Origin: DAOTVS01 sp034436375
Lineage (GTDB): Bacteria > Chloroflexota > Anaerolineae > SpSt-313
Direction: 5' to 3'
DNA: 41,364 bases
NCBI GenBank assembly: GCA_034436375.1
Contig: DAOTVS010000206.1
Location: forward strand, 1-41,364
Below the pieces are notes generated by a model, which had not been told where the DNA came from, searched no databases, and was given only the letters and a program-made list of their open reading frames with translations. This document shows, piece by piece, positions 7,361 through 15,751 of the stretch. Each line of letters opens with the position of its first letter. Within the stretch, counting starts at the first letter, position 1. Both the position numbers and the translations under genes were made by a program.

Positions 7361-7750
7361 GCCGATGAGAGGGCCAGGTGATCGCGGACGGCTTGTGCCG
7401 TCTGAGGAAAGTCCGAACTCCACAGAGCACAATGCTGGATAACGTCCAGGCAGGGTGACCTGACGGCAAGTGCAACAGAAAGCAGGGCGCCGGCAGCCCG
7501 TGCGGGCTGCCGGTAAGCGTGAAACGGCGGTGTAAGAGACCACCAGCGGTCCAGGTGACTGGGCCGGCTAGGCAAACCCCATTGGGAGCAAGACCAAATA
7601 GGAAGGCGAGGCTTTCGGGCCGCAGGGCTGCTCGCTCTGGCCTTCGGGTTGGTCGCAAGAGATGGAGGGCAACTTCCATCCCAGATAGATGATCACCGCC
7701 GCCGAGTGACACCGGCGGCACAGAATTCGGCTTATCGGCTCTCTCAGGCA
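7361..7750 (+). ncRNA. rnpB: RNase P RNA (bacterial type A)
   Basis: This is the catalytic RNA of RNase P, which cleaves 5' leaders from pre-tRNA. Conserved pieces are in the right order: the GAGGAAAGTCCGAACTCC P4/J-core near 7404-7421, GGAGCAAGACCAAATAGG in the middle, AGATAGATGATCACC near 7683, and the 3' CAGAATTCGGCTTATC block. Helix P1 can be formed by 7366-7375 with 7737-7746 (one G-U). The length of about 390 nt is normal. The ends are estimated from P1 and the promoter. It is not coding, although open frames cross it on the minus strand. Confidence 0.96.
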
Positions 7751-7758
7751 TTCCATGG

Positions 7759-7800
7759 GCGCCCCTCTGCATAAAATGGCAGAGGGGCGCTGCCATTTTG
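7759..7800 (+). terminator. Likely rnpB terminator
   Basis: A perfect 12-bp stem, arms 7759-7770 and 7779-7790 with an 8-nt loop, is followed by TGCCATTTTG, a short and weak T-tract. It sits directly after the rnpB 3' end. Confidence 0.7.
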
Positions 7801-7916
7801 GCCCTCCGTGCGTCGCCCTGGGCGTTCTCTTGTTTTAACTCTCGGTTTACGTATAGGCCCTCAAAAGGCCCCATTTCAACCTTAAAAACGCCACTCTTAG
7901 ATACTATTAACTAGCC

Positions 7917-7952
7917 AAGTGGGGTAAAGTGGTGTATAATGGGGCCAAGTGG
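7917..7952 (+). promoter_or_regulatory. MraZ operator: four 10-bp-period AAGTGG boxes over the dcw promoter
   Basis: AAGTGG occurs at 7917-7922, 7927-7932 and 7947-7952. A degenerate copy (TAATGG) is at 7937-7942. All four are in exact 10-bp phase. TATAAT at 7935-7940 lies inside the array, so protein bound here would cover the -10. MraZ of E. coli and Mycoplasma is known to bind direct TGGG/AAAGTG-type repeats with a 10-bp period in front of mraZ. No good -35 is visible, so the promoter may need help or be weak. Confidence 0.85.
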
Positions 7953-8098
7953 GGCGAATAACATCACCTGTGGGGCAAAACCCTGAATCCCGGTCTACCT
8001 GCGGGCCTGTCGCAAAAGGCCCGGCGTTTGGCGCGCCTTGTCGGGCTCTGGCCAGGGTGAGGTGCAAGTGATGCCGGGAAGGGGGGTTGGGGGGCGAT
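7953..8098 (+). other. mraZ leader
   Basis: This is about 150 nt of predicted untranslated leader between the MraZ boxes and the mraZ ATG. It holds a 7-bp hairpin (8002-8008 with 8017-8023) without a following T-run. A purine-rich GGGAAGGGGGG stretch before the start may act as a strong but poorly placed ribosome binding region. The 7801-7916 stretch upstream of the boxes shows nothing convincing. Confidence 0.4.
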
Positions 8099-8536
8099 AT
8101 GTTCCTCGGGCAGTTCAGGCACACCATCGACGAAAAAGGGCGCCTCACTCTGCCGGCCAAATTCCGTCCGGATTTGGAGGCAGGGCTTGTTGTCACGCTG
8201 GGACTCGATGGCTGCCTGTACGTGTTTCCCCGGGCCAAGTTCATAGACCTGGCCGCCCGCATCGAGGCCCAACCCCTCACCAACACTGCTGTGCGCAGCT
8301 TTGGCCGGCAGCTCTTCACCAACGCCGACGATAGCCAGCTGGATCGTCAGGGGCGTATATTGCTTCCGGCCTACCTTCGCGATGAAGCCCACCTGGCCGA
8401 AGAGGTCATCGTGACCGGCATGTTCTCTCGGATCGAGCTCTGGAACCCTGCCCTGTGGGAGCAAGTGCGCTCGAGAACCGTCCAGAGGAGCGCGGAGATC
8501 GCTGAGCAGCTCTCCGCTCTTGGGCTGGGGATCTAG
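8099..8536 (+). CDS. mraZ: Transcriptional regulator MraZ
   Basis: A 145-residue, AbrB-like DNA-binding protein that represses the dcw operon. It forms a ring and contacts tandem boxes such as those at 7917-7952, so it should regulate its own gene and those downstream. Both MraZ half-domains are visible: FRHTIDEKGRLTLPAKFR near the start, and DDSQLDRQGRILLPAYLR near residue 80. The ATG at 8099 gives the canonical MFLGQF start, and the TTG four codons upstream is rejected. The gene is 12 nt from rsmH. Confidence 0.97.
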   Translation: MFLGQFRHTIDEKGRLTLPAKFRPDLEAGLVVTLGLDGCLYVFPRAKFIDLAARIEAQPLTNTAVRSFGRQLFTNADDSQLDRQGRILLPAYLRDEAHLAEEVIVTGMFSRIELWNPALWEQVRSRTVQRSAEIAEQLSALGLGI

Positions 8537-8548
8537 AGGCTCAGGCGC

Positions 8549-9487
8549 ATGAGCGAAGCATTCGCGGGCGCTGCGCATATCCCGGTGCTGCTACCCGAGG
8601 TGCTCTCAGCGCTGGAGCCGGCGCCCGGCGCCTGCTTTATCGATGCGACGGTGGGTGCAGCAGGGCACGCGCGGGCCTTGTTGGAACGTTCGGCGCCGGC
8701 GGGCAGGCTCCTGGCCATTGATGCCGATCCGAGTGCGGTTGCCTTTGCCCGTGAGGCCCTTGCCGAGTTTGGCGAGCGCGCGGTGGTATGCCAGGGATTT
8801 TTCGATGACCTCGAAAAACTGGCCGTGGCCCAGGGATTCACGGCCGTCAATGGCATCCTGGCGGACCTCGGTCTCTCCTCCCGCCAATTGGGGATGGCGG
8901 AGCGCGGCTTCTCTTTCCAGGTGCAGGGGCCGCTGGATATGCGCTTCGACCCGGTTGACCAACAGACGACAGCGGCGGATCTGGTTAATGAGCTGCCGGA
9001 AACGGATCTGGCTGACCTGATCTATCGTTACGGCGAGGAGCCGCGTTCACGCGCCATTGCGCGAGCCATTGTGCGCAACCGGCCCCTGCACACGACAACG
9101 GAGCTCGCCGCTCTGGTAGCGCGGACAGTGGGGGGAGCGCACGGGCGTATCCATCCGGCTACCCGGGTTTTCCAGGCCCTGCGCATCGCCGTGAACGATG
9201 AACTGGGGACTCTGGAGCGGATGCTGCCCCAGGCTGTGGACCTGCTGGCGCCTGGCGGGCGCCTGGCTGTCATCGCCTTTCATTCCTTGGAAGATCGGAT
9301 CGTCAAGACCTTTATGCGGCGTGAAGCCTCGGGCTGCCTGTGCCCGGTGGAAGCGCCTATCTGTACCTGTGGGCATAGCCCGCGGTTAAGGCTGGTATCC
9401 CGACGCGCCATCCAGCCGACCGCGGCAGAGTGTGCAGCGAACCCGCGTAGTCGTAGCGCGCGCCTGCGCGTGGCCGAAAAACTGTAG
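8549..9487 (+). CDS. rsmH: 16S rRNA (cytosine(1402)-N(4))-methyltransferase
   Basis: A 312-residue enzyme (MraW) that methylates N4 of C1402 in the 16S rRNA decoding centre using SAM. The signatures are HIPVLLPEVL at the N-terminus, the SAM-binding FIDATVGAAGHA, LADLGLSSRQLG, GPLDMRFDP, AFHSLEDRIVK and a C-terminal basic tail. The C-terminal cysteines (CLCPVEAPICTC) are common in the family. Gene order directly after mraZ is standard. An ATG start with GAGG upstream is used. Confidence 0.97.
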   Translation: MSEAFAGAAHIPVLLPEVLSALEPAPGACFIDATVGAAGHARALLERSAPAGRLLAIDADPSAVAFAREALAEFGERAVVCQGFFDDLEKLAVAQGFTAVNGILADLGLSSRQLGMAERGFSFQVQGPLDMRFDPVDQQTTAADLVNELPETDLADLIYRYGEEPRSRAIARAIVRNRPLHTTTELAALVARTVGGAHGRIHPATRVFQALRIAVNDELGTLERMLPQAVDLLAPGGRLAVIAFHSLEDRIVKTFMRREASGCLCPVEAPICTCGHSPRLRLVSRRAIQPTAAECAANPRSRSARLRVAEKL

Positions 9488-9590
9488 TGATTGAGGGAAG
9501 AGGCGGCCGGTGGCCGACTGAGAGTGGCACTCCACCTCACACCACCGGCAGGAAGCGCAACACAGGGTTGCGCGAAGGAGCACGGCCATC

Positions 9591-10076
9591 ATGGCCAGCC
9601 ATCATCTTACAGGATCCTTTACTTATCCCCGGCGTGAGATGGTAGCGCGCAGCGCGACTCGTGTCGACCGGCGTACCCTGTTACTGATCGTTGGGCTCTT
9701 GACGTTGGCTGCCCTTGCCGGCGTGCTGTACCTGTCGCAGGCCGGTGTGGCTGCAGAGCTGCGCTATCGCCTGTATGCACGTGAGGACGAGGCTCGCGCT
9801 CTGTGGGAGCAGAATCTCATGTTGAAGCGGGCGATCGCAGACGCCGATCGCCTGGAGGTCGCTGAAGCTCAGGCTAACCGCCTGGGTATGGTTACCGCAC
9901 CTGCAGGTGGGTCTTATGTGGCCGTGGCTGTGCCGGAAGCCGCCCCGGCTGTGGCGGCTCGCCCCGCATCAACGGGGCAGGCTGTGGGCGACGTCAGTTA
10001 CCTGGAGCGCCTGGCGGCAGAATTGGGTTGGGATCGGCTCGACCAAATCCTCGTGCTCAACGCGGAGCATCATTGA
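9591..10076 (+). CDS. ftsL: FtsL-like bitopic division protein
   Basis: A 161-residue protein with a short basic N-terminus, one transmembrane helix (about 29-51) and then a charged region of coiled-coil character (about 55-90, AREDEARALWEQNLMLKRAI). An Ala/Pro/Val-rich tail ends it. Sequence similarity to FtsL is weak, as is usual. The call rests on topology and on the position between rsmH and the septal PBP. FtsL with FtsB/DivIC and FtsQ activates FtsWI. GAAGGAG lies 10 nt before the ATG. About 100 nt of spacer separates it from rsmH. Confidence 0.7.
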   Translation: MASHHLTGSFTYPRREMVARSATRVDRRTLLLIVGLLTLAALAGVLYLSQAGVAAELRYRLYAREDEARALWEQNLMLKRAIADADRLEVAEAQANRLGMVTAPAGGSYVAVAVPEAAPAVAARPASTGQAVGDVSYLERLAAELGWDRLDQILVLNAEHH

Positions 10077-10085
10077 GGCATTGCC

Positions 10086-11783
10086 ATGTCCGCGGAGTTT
10101 CAGAAGACCAAACCGAGCCGTCTGGCATTCCTGGCCATCTTTTTTGCGGTGATGGCCGCGGTGCTCGTGGCGCGCCTGTTCTACTGGCAGGTGTTGCGCC
10201 GCGATGATGTGCTTCTTAACACCCCCGGCATTGAGCCCGGGCTTGGGTCAGCCGCCTGGCGCGGCAGCATTTTCGATGCGCACGGTCATTACCTGGCCGT
10301 GCCCTCGTTGATTTATGATGTGGGGGCCACACCCCGCTCGATCACCGATACCCAGGAGGTGGCCGGGCGCCTGGCCCCCATTCTTGGCATTCCGCAGGAC
10401 CAATTGCTGGAAAAGCTAAAGCAGAACGACCTTTCCTACGTTAGCCTGGCGAAAGGAGTGTCGGCCGACAAGGGGCAGGCTATCAAGGCACTGAACTTTT
10501 TTGGCATTAAGCTCGATGCGAACCCAGGCCGCTATTACCCGGAGGGCAGCGGGGCTGCGACGGTGCTTGGCTTTGTGAACAGCGAGCAGCGTGGCTACTA
10601 TGGGGTCGAGGAATACTACGATTCGCGCCTGCGGGGCTCACTCACGGGCAATGCGGCCGGCTCACCCGTACTGTTGGGCCTCCCCATTGTGCGGGCGCCT
10701 CGCAATGGGGCTGACCTGGTGCTGACCATCGATCGCGTCGTCCAGCTGGATGCGCAGCGGCGGCTGGAGAAGGCCCTGAAGGACTACCAGGCTGAGAGCG
10801 GCTGCATTATCGTCATGAACCCGCGCACTGGGGCGGTGCTCGCTATCGCTTCAGCGCCCACCTATGATCCGAACGCGCTCAGTCAGGTGTCTTCCGATGC
10901 GAACTTTGTGGATCAGGCTGTCAGCGTTCCCTACGAGCCCGGCTCGGTCTTCAAGATGGTCACCCTGTCGTCGGCCCTGGATGCAGGCGCCATTCGCCCC
11001 GAAGACACCTATGTTGACACGGGTAAGGTGGAGGTAGGCGGCCGAATCTTTGAGAATTGGGATCACAGGGCCTATGGCGTCACCGATATGACGGGCATCC
11101 TGGCGCACTCGCTGAACCTGGGCGCCATCGAAGTGGCCCGTCGCCTGGGGACGGATCGCTTCTATGAGGCGGTGCAACGTTTCGGTTTTGGCGAGACGAC
11201 CGGCATCGATCTGGCCGGCGAGGTGCCCGGTGAGGTGCGCATGCCCGGCTCACCCAACTGGTACCCGGCAGACTTTGCGGCCAACTCTTTTGGCCAGGGC
11301 CTGGCTGTGACGCCTATCCAGATGATTACAGCGGTGGCGGCCCTGGCCAACGACGGCAGGATGATGCGCCCCTATGTGGTGGATCACATGGTCGCCGATG
11401 GGCAGGTGATCTGGCAGGCCCAGCCGCAGATGGTGCGGCAGGTGGTTTCGCCCGAGACGGCCCATGAGTTTACTGACATGTTGATCAAGGCCATGCCCGT
11501 CGAGACATCTCTGGCGGTCGTGCCTGGCTATACCTCGGCAGGTAAGACGGGCACGGCGCAGATCTTTATCAATGGCCGATACGACGATACTGCGGTCATC
11601 GCTTCTTTCGCGGGCTATCTACCCGCCAAAGACCCGCGTCTGGCCATCCTGGTCAAGCTTGATCGTCCCAAGCTCCAGGCCTGGGGCTCGCGCTGTGCTG
11701 CCCCGGTCTGGCGAGACCTGGCCCTGGACCTGTGCGCCTATTTGGGCATTCCTCCTGATAACGCCCAAATTGAGGGTCGGTGA
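10086..11783 (+). CDS. pbpB: Septal class B penicillin-binding protein (PBP2/FtsI)
   Basis: A 565-residue transpeptidase that cross-links peptidoglycan at the division site, partner of FtsW. The N-terminal signal-anchor helix is about 18-38. The PBP dimer/pedestal domain follows, then the transpeptidase domain with SVFK (S287 nucleophile), SLN (S342-N344) and KTG (K487-G489). There is no PASTA domain at the C-terminus, unlike many Gram-positive homologues. The ATG lies 9 nt after the ftsL stop. In most clusters murE would follow, but here murF does. Confidence 0.95.
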   Translation: MSAEFQKTKPSRLAFLAIFFAVMAAVLVARLFYWQVLRRDDVLLNTPGIEPGLGSAAWRGSIFDAHGHYLAVPSLIYDVGATPRSITDTQEVAGRLAPILGIPQDQLLEKLKQNDLSYVSLAKGVSADKGQAIKALNFFGIKLDANPGRYYPEGSGAATVLGFVNSEQRGYYGVEEYYDSRLRGSLTGNAAGSPVLLGLPIVRAPRNGADLVLTIDRVVQLDAQRRLEKALKDYQAESGCIIVMNPRTGAVLAIASAPTYDPNALSQVSSDANFVDQAVSVPYEPGSVFKMVTLSSALDAGAIRPEDTYVDTGKVEVGGRIFENWDHRAYGVTDMTGILAHSLNLGAIEVARRLGTDRFYEAVQRFGFGETTGIDLAGEVPGEVRMPGSPNWYPADFAANSFGQGLAVTPIQMITAVAALANDGRMMRPYVVDHMVADGQVIWQAQPQMVRQVVSPETAHEFTDMLIKAMPVETSLAVVPGYTSAGKTGTAQIFINGRYDDTAVIASFAGYLPAKDPRLAILVKLDRPKLQAWGSRCAAPVWRDLALDLCAYLGIPPDNAQIEGR

Positions 11784-11811
11784 TGACGGGTGCGCGCCTC
11801 TTGGGTATAAT
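11783..11811 (+). promoter_or_regulatory. Possible internal promoter before murF
   Basis: ATGACG (11783-11788), a 17-bp spacer and a perfect TATAAT (11806-11811) lie in the 64-nt spacer between pbpB and murF. The -10 is consensus and the -35 matches at four of six bases. Confidence 0.5.
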
Positions 11812-11847
11812 GGGGGGTTAGGCCGCGTTCATAGAGGAGGATTTTTC

Positions 11848-13269
11848 GTGCTCTCTTGGGGAGCATTGTGGAGCGCTTTGAGCGGCGGGCCTGAGCCTCA
11901 GGGGCCTCTGGCTGGCCGTGAATTCACGAATGTGGTGATCGACTCGCGCCAGGCAGTGAACGGGAGTCTGTTTGTGGCTCTGCCCGGTGAGCGACAGGAT
12001 GGCCATGATTATGTGGTTGATGCTTTTCACCGGGGCGCAACGGCTGCGCTGGTGGCTCACCCCGTCGCCGGGCACGATTTGACCTGGCCGGTGGCGGGGG
12101 CTTTGCCCGTGGAGGCGCCCGCTGGGCCGGTTTGCCTGCAAGTGGCGGATTCCCTGGCGGCGCTGCAGCAAGTGGCGGCGGCCTGGCGGCAGCGGCTTGG
12201 CGCTCTGCGTGTTGTGGGCGTGACGGGTTCACTGGGCAAGACAAGCACCAAAGATGCGATTGCTACTGTCCTCGCGCAGCGTTACTGCGTGCTGAAGAAT
12301 GAGGGCAACCTCAATAACGAGATCGGCCTGCCCCTGACGTTGCTGCGGCTCACCTCTGAGCACGAGATCGCGGTGCTGGAGATGGGGATGTATGCTCGTG
12401 GTGAGATTGCTCGGCTTGTGGAGATGGCGCGGCCATCTGTGGGTGTGGTGACCAATGTGGGCCCGGTGCACCTGGAACGGCTGGGCACTATCGAGAACAT
12501 TGCCGCCGCCAAGGCTGAGTTGCCGCAGGGGCTGCCGGCCGACGGGGTGGCGGTGCTCAATGGCGATGACCAGCGCGTAAGCGCCATGGCGGGGCTCACA
12601 CCGGCGCGCAAGGTTATTCGCTATGGCCTGGGGCCCCAGAACGACCTCTGGGCTGACGAAGTGGAGAGCCGCGGCCTGGCCGGCACCAAGATGCGCCTCT
12701 ATTACCAGGGCGAAAGCCGGGTGCTGCACCTGGTGAGCCCGGGCCGCCACAACGTGTACGTGGCCCTGGCGGCGGCAGCCGTGGGCCTGGCCGAGGGGCT
12801 CTCATGGGATGAGATCATCCAAGGGCTGAGCGCCCAAGGCGCCGTTGGGCGCCTGCGGATACGGCGGGGCGCAGGCGGTTCTACGCTTCTCGATGATGCC
12901 TACAATGCCAGCCCGGCTTCGATGCTGGCCGATCTGGACCTGCTGGCCGAGGTCGACGCCCGACGCCTGGCGATCCTGGGCGATATGCTTGAATTGGGCG
13001 AGGTAGAGGAGGGAGGGCACCGGGAGGTCGGCCGGCGCGCAGGTGAGGTGCTTTCGGTTCTCGTGACAGTGGGGCGGCGGGCGCGTTGGATCGCAGAGGA
13101 GGCCCTGCGCCGCAACCCGGCCCTGGTCGTGCGCACTTACGAGGACCGCAATGGGGTTGCCGACTGGGTGCGCAGCCAACTGCAGGCGGGCGATTGCCTG
13201 CTCATCAAAGGTTCACGGGGCATGGCCCTGGAAGAAGTGGTCGCGGCCCTGTGTGAGGAGCAAGCGTGA
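11848..13269 (+). CDS. murF: UDP-N-acetylmuramoyl-tripeptide--D-alanyl-D-alanine ligase
   Basis: A 473-residue Mur ligase adding D-Ala-D-Ala to the UDP-MurNAc-tripeptide, cytosolic and ATP dependent. The motifs are DSRQAVNGSLFVALPG (N-terminal substrate domain), GVTGSLGKTSTKDAIA (ATP loop), NLNNEIGLPLTLL, LEMGMYARGEI and DAYNASPASM, the last three separating MurF from MurE. The reading frame is open upstream to 11572, but GTG 11848 is chosen because AGAGGAGG at 11833-11840 sits 7 nt before it and the protein then starts at the family position. It is coupled to mraY by GTGA. Confidence 0.95.
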   Translation: MLSWGALWSALSGGPEPQGPLAGREFTNVVIDSRQAVNGSLFVALPGERQDGHDYVVDAFHRGATAALVAHPVAGHDLTWPVAGALPVEAPAGPVCLQVADSLAALQQVAAAWRQRLGALRVVGVTGSLGKTSTKDAIATVLAQRYCVLKNEGNLNNEIGLPLTLLRLTSEHEIAVLEMGMYARGEIARLVEMARPSVGVVTNVGPVHLERLGTIENIAAAKAELPQGLPADGVAVLNGDDQRVSAMAGLTPARKVIRYGLGPQNDLWADEVESRGLAGTKMRLYYQGESRVLHLVSPGRHNVYVALAAAAVGLAEGLSWDEIIQGLSAQGAVGRLRIRRGAGGSTLLDDAYNASPASMLADLDLLAEVDARRLAILGDMLELGEVEEGGHREVGRRAGEVLSVLVTVGRRARWIAEEALRRNPALVVRTYEDRNGVADWVRSQLQAGDCLLIKGSRGMALEEVVAALCEEQA

Positions 13270-14231
13270 GCGCAGTCCTATTGATGGCTGTGGGTACCTT
13301 CCTGGTGACGTTGCCCTGGGGAGGGCCCCTGATCAACTGGTTGCAGGCCCATGGCATCGGCAAGCAGATCCGCGTGGATGGGCCCAGGAGTCACGAGGTA
13401 AAGCGCGGCACGCCGACCATGGGGGGCATCTTGTTCGTGGCGCCTGTGCTGCTGCTGGGTGCATTGCTGGCCCTGCGCACGCCGAGCCTGTGGGCGCCTC
13501 TGGGCATTACTGCCCTATTCGCCGTGTTGGGCGCCATCGACGACTGGCGCGGCCTGCACGACATCACGGGAGTGGGGTGGCTCGCACGCTGGAAGTTCCC
13601 CTGGCAGGCGGCGCTGGGGCTTTTGAGCGGGTTGGCCCTGTGGTTCGCCGGTGCGCCGCGCTCGGTGTATGTGCCCTTTGTGAGCAAGCCAATCTACCTG
13701 GGGTTATGGCTGATCCCGGCGGCGGCCTTTGTCATCGTTGCCATGGCCAATGCCGTGAATTTCAATGACGGCCTCGATGGCCTGGCGTCGGGCACATCGG
13801 CCCTGGCTTTTGCCGCCTATGCGGCTATTGCCCTGCTCTCGCCGCGCAACGACACGCCGCTGGCGGCGTTGTGTGCGGCCTTTGTGGGCGCGCTGCTCGC
13901 CTTCCTTTGGTACAATGTACACCCGGCGCATGTCATCATGGGTGACCTGGGGTCTCTGGCCCTGGGCGCCGGCCTGGCAGCGGTCGGGCTCATGACTGAC
14001 GAGTGGCTGCTCTTGCCCGTGATCGGCGCGGTCTTTGTGGCCGAAATGGTATCTGTGATCCTCCAGGTAGGGTATTTCAAGTGGTCGCACGGCCGGCGCA
14101 TTTTCCGCATGACGCCGCTGCATCACCACTTTGAGCTCTCTGGCTGGCCCGAGACGCGGATCGTGTTCCGGGCATGGCTGTTGGCGGCCGTGCTGGCGAT
14201 GATCGGCGTGGCGCTGGCTATGGCGAGGTAG
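13266..14231 (+). CDS. mraY: Phospho-N-acetylmuramoyl-pentapeptide-transferase
   Basis: A 321-residue integral membrane enzyme that transfers phospho-MurNAc-pentapeptide from UDP to undecaprenyl phosphate, making lipid I. About ten hydrophobic helices are present. Catalytic signatures seen: KRGTPTMGGI near the N-terminus, AIDDWRGL, NFNDGLDGLASG and MTPLHHHFEL near the end. The GTG start overlaps the murF stop (GTGA). Confidence 0.97.
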   Translation: MSAVLLMAVGTFLVTLPWGGPLINWLQAHGIGKQIRVDGPRSHEVKRGTPTMGGILFVAPVLLLGALLALRTPSLWAPLGITALFAVLGAIDDWRGLHDITGVGWLARWKFPWQAALGLLSGLALWFAGAPRSVYVPFVSKPIYLGLWLIPAAAFVIVAMANAVNFNDGLDGLASGTSALAFAAYAAIALLSPRNDTPLAALCAAFVGALLAFLWYNVHPAHVIMGDLGSLALGAGLAAVGLMTDEWLLLPVIGAVFVAEMVSVILQVGYFKWSHGRRIFRMTPLHHHFELSGWPETRIVFRAWLLAAVLAMIGVALAMAR

Positions 14232-14237
14232 TTGTTG

Positions 14238-15647
14238 ATGGATGTGCGTTTGGCGGGGCTCAGAGTCACGGTAATCGGCCTGGCGCGGGAAGGGACGGCG
14301 CTGGCGCGCTTTCTCGCTGCCCAGGGCGCGCAGGTGACGGTGAGTGACCTCAAAGGCCCCGAGGAATTGCAGGGGCGGCTGGCCCAACTGGCGGGGCTGG
14401 ACGTGCGCCTGGCCCTGGGCGGGCATCCGCCCGAGGTGTTGGCGGCCGACGTGGTCTTTTTGAGCCCGGGTGTGCCCGCCGATGCGCCGGTAGCCGTCGA
14501 GGCGCGGCGGCTGGGAGCGGCCCTCAGCAGTGAGACGCGTCTCTTCACCCGCCTGTGCCCGGCGCCCGTGGTGGGCATTACCGGCTCCAGTGGCAAGACG
14601 ACAACGGTTACTTTGGTGGGCCGGATGCTGGCAGCCGCCGGCTTGCGCGCCTTTGTCGGCGGCAATATCGGCCAGCCGCTGATCGAGCGGCTGCCCGGGA
14701 TCGCGCCGCAGGATCGGGCGGTGCTGGAGCTCTCAAGCTTCCAGCTTGAGGGGTTTGGGCCGGCTGTGCCCCCCGCGAAGGTTTTCCCGGAGGGCGGCTG
14801 GAGCCCCGAGGTGGCAGCCATTACTAATATTACGCCCAATCATCTGGACCGGCACCCGACCATGCAGGCTTATATTGACGCCAAGGCCAATATCCTGCGC
14901 TTCCAGGGGCCGCAATCGTGGGCTATTCTCAATGCCGATGACCCGATCACCCGCGGCCTGCACTCCCTGTGCCGGGGAAAGGTGCTTGCGTTTAGCCTGG
15001 AGCAGGAGCCGGATGCGGGCGCCTGGCTGGCGGGCGATGTGCTCCTGTGGCGGCCGGAGCCAGCGCGGGCGGCTGAGCGCATCTGCCTCGTCTCTGAGCT
15101 CAAGTTGCGCGGGCGACATAATATCGCCAACGTGCTGGCAGCCTGCGCCGTCAGCGGCGCGGCGGGCGCTACGGCGGCGGCGATGCGCGAGGTCGCCGTC
15201 ACCTTTGCCGGTGTGGAGCACCGCCTGGAGCCGGTGCGCACACTGCGCGGGGTGACCTACTATAACGATTCGATTGCCACCTCGCCCGAGCGCTCCATGG
15301 CAGCGTTGCGCGCCTTTGATGAGCCCCTGGTGCTCCTGGCCGGTGGGCGCGATAAGCATCTGCCCTGGGCGGAATGGGCGACCCTGGTGGGCGAGCGCGT
15401 GCGCGATTGCATCTGCTTTGGCGAGATGGCGCCCCTCCTTCTGCAGGCGCTGGGCCCTGTCGCCGCCGGGCGGGGCCTGCGCGTGCATGCCTGTTCGACC
15501 TTGGAGCAGGCGGTAGCGCTCGCAGCGCAGATCGCCCGGCCCGGTGATGTGGTGCTCCTTTCGCCGGGGGGGACGAGCTTCGATGCCTATGTGGATTTTG
15601 CGGCCCGCGGCGAAGCGTTCCGCCAGGCTGTACGTGCACTGAGCTGA
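14238..15647 (+). CDS. murD: UDP-N-acetylmuramoylalanine--D-glutamate ligase
   Basis: A 469-residue Mur ligase adding D-Glu to UDP-MurNAc-L-Ala. It has an N-terminal Rossmann-like UMAG-binding domain (RVTVIGLAREGTALARFL), a P-loop GITGSSGKTTTVTLV, ITNITPNHLDRHPTMQAY, a C-terminal NDSIATSPERSMAALRAF and LLAGGRDKHLPW, all typical of MurD. A short Pro-rich insert lies just before the NITPNHLDRH motif. The ATG at 14238 is preferred over the TTG at 14232 because GAGG at 14225-14228 fits it better. It is separated by 6 nt from mraY. Confidence 0.95.
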   Translation: MDVRLAGLRVTVIGLAREGTALARFLAAQGAQVTVSDLKGPEELQGRLAQLAGLDVRLALGGHPPEVLAADVVFLSPGVPADAPVAVEARRLGAALSSETRLFTRLCPAPVVGITGSSGKTTTVTLVGRMLAAAGLRAFVGGNIGQPLIERLPGIAPQDRAVLELSSFQLEGFGPAVPPAKVFPEGGWSPEVAAITNITPNHLDRHPTMQAYIDAKANILRFQGPQSWAILNADDPITRGLHSLCRGKVLAFSLEQEPDAGAWLAGDVLLWRPEPARAAERICLVSELKLRGRHNIANVLAACAVSGAAGATAAAMREVAVTFAGVEHRLEPVRTLRGVTYYNDSIATSPERSMAALRAFDEPLVLLAGGRDKHLPWAEWATLVGERVRDCICFGEMAPLLLQALGPVAAGRGLRVHACSTLEQAVALAAQIARPGDVVLLSPGGTSFDAYVDFAARGEAFRQAVRALS

Positions 15648-15651
15648 GATA

Positions 15652-15738
15652 GGGGAAAAGGGCAAAAGGCGAAAGGGGCTGCCAGGCAGTATGCCTTTGT
15701 GCAGGCGGCCTTACGCATTACGTTTCACGTTTTACGCG
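15652..15738. repeat. Spacer of heptamer-like degenerate repeats between murD and ftsW
   Basis: Two repeat blocks fill the spacer. At 15652-15677 there is a run of GGGAAAA / GGCAAAA / GGCGAAA-like units. At 15711-15738, read on the minus strand, there are CGTAAAA, CGTGAAA, CGTAATG and CGTAA in 7-bp steps. The same heptamer type recurs in the inverted repeat at 29961-30113. It has no coding potential and no clear promoter. Confidence 0.55.
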
Positions 15739-15751
15739 TTGAGGGGGTCTT

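Noticed and set aside
7299..7874. 191-residue open frame on the minus strand
   Set aside because: It overlaps the RNase P RNA gene completely, and the RNA assignment is strong.
11572..11847. 5' extension of the murF frame
   Set aside because: It overlaps pbpB and has no family similarity. GTG 11848 has a strong ribosome binding site.
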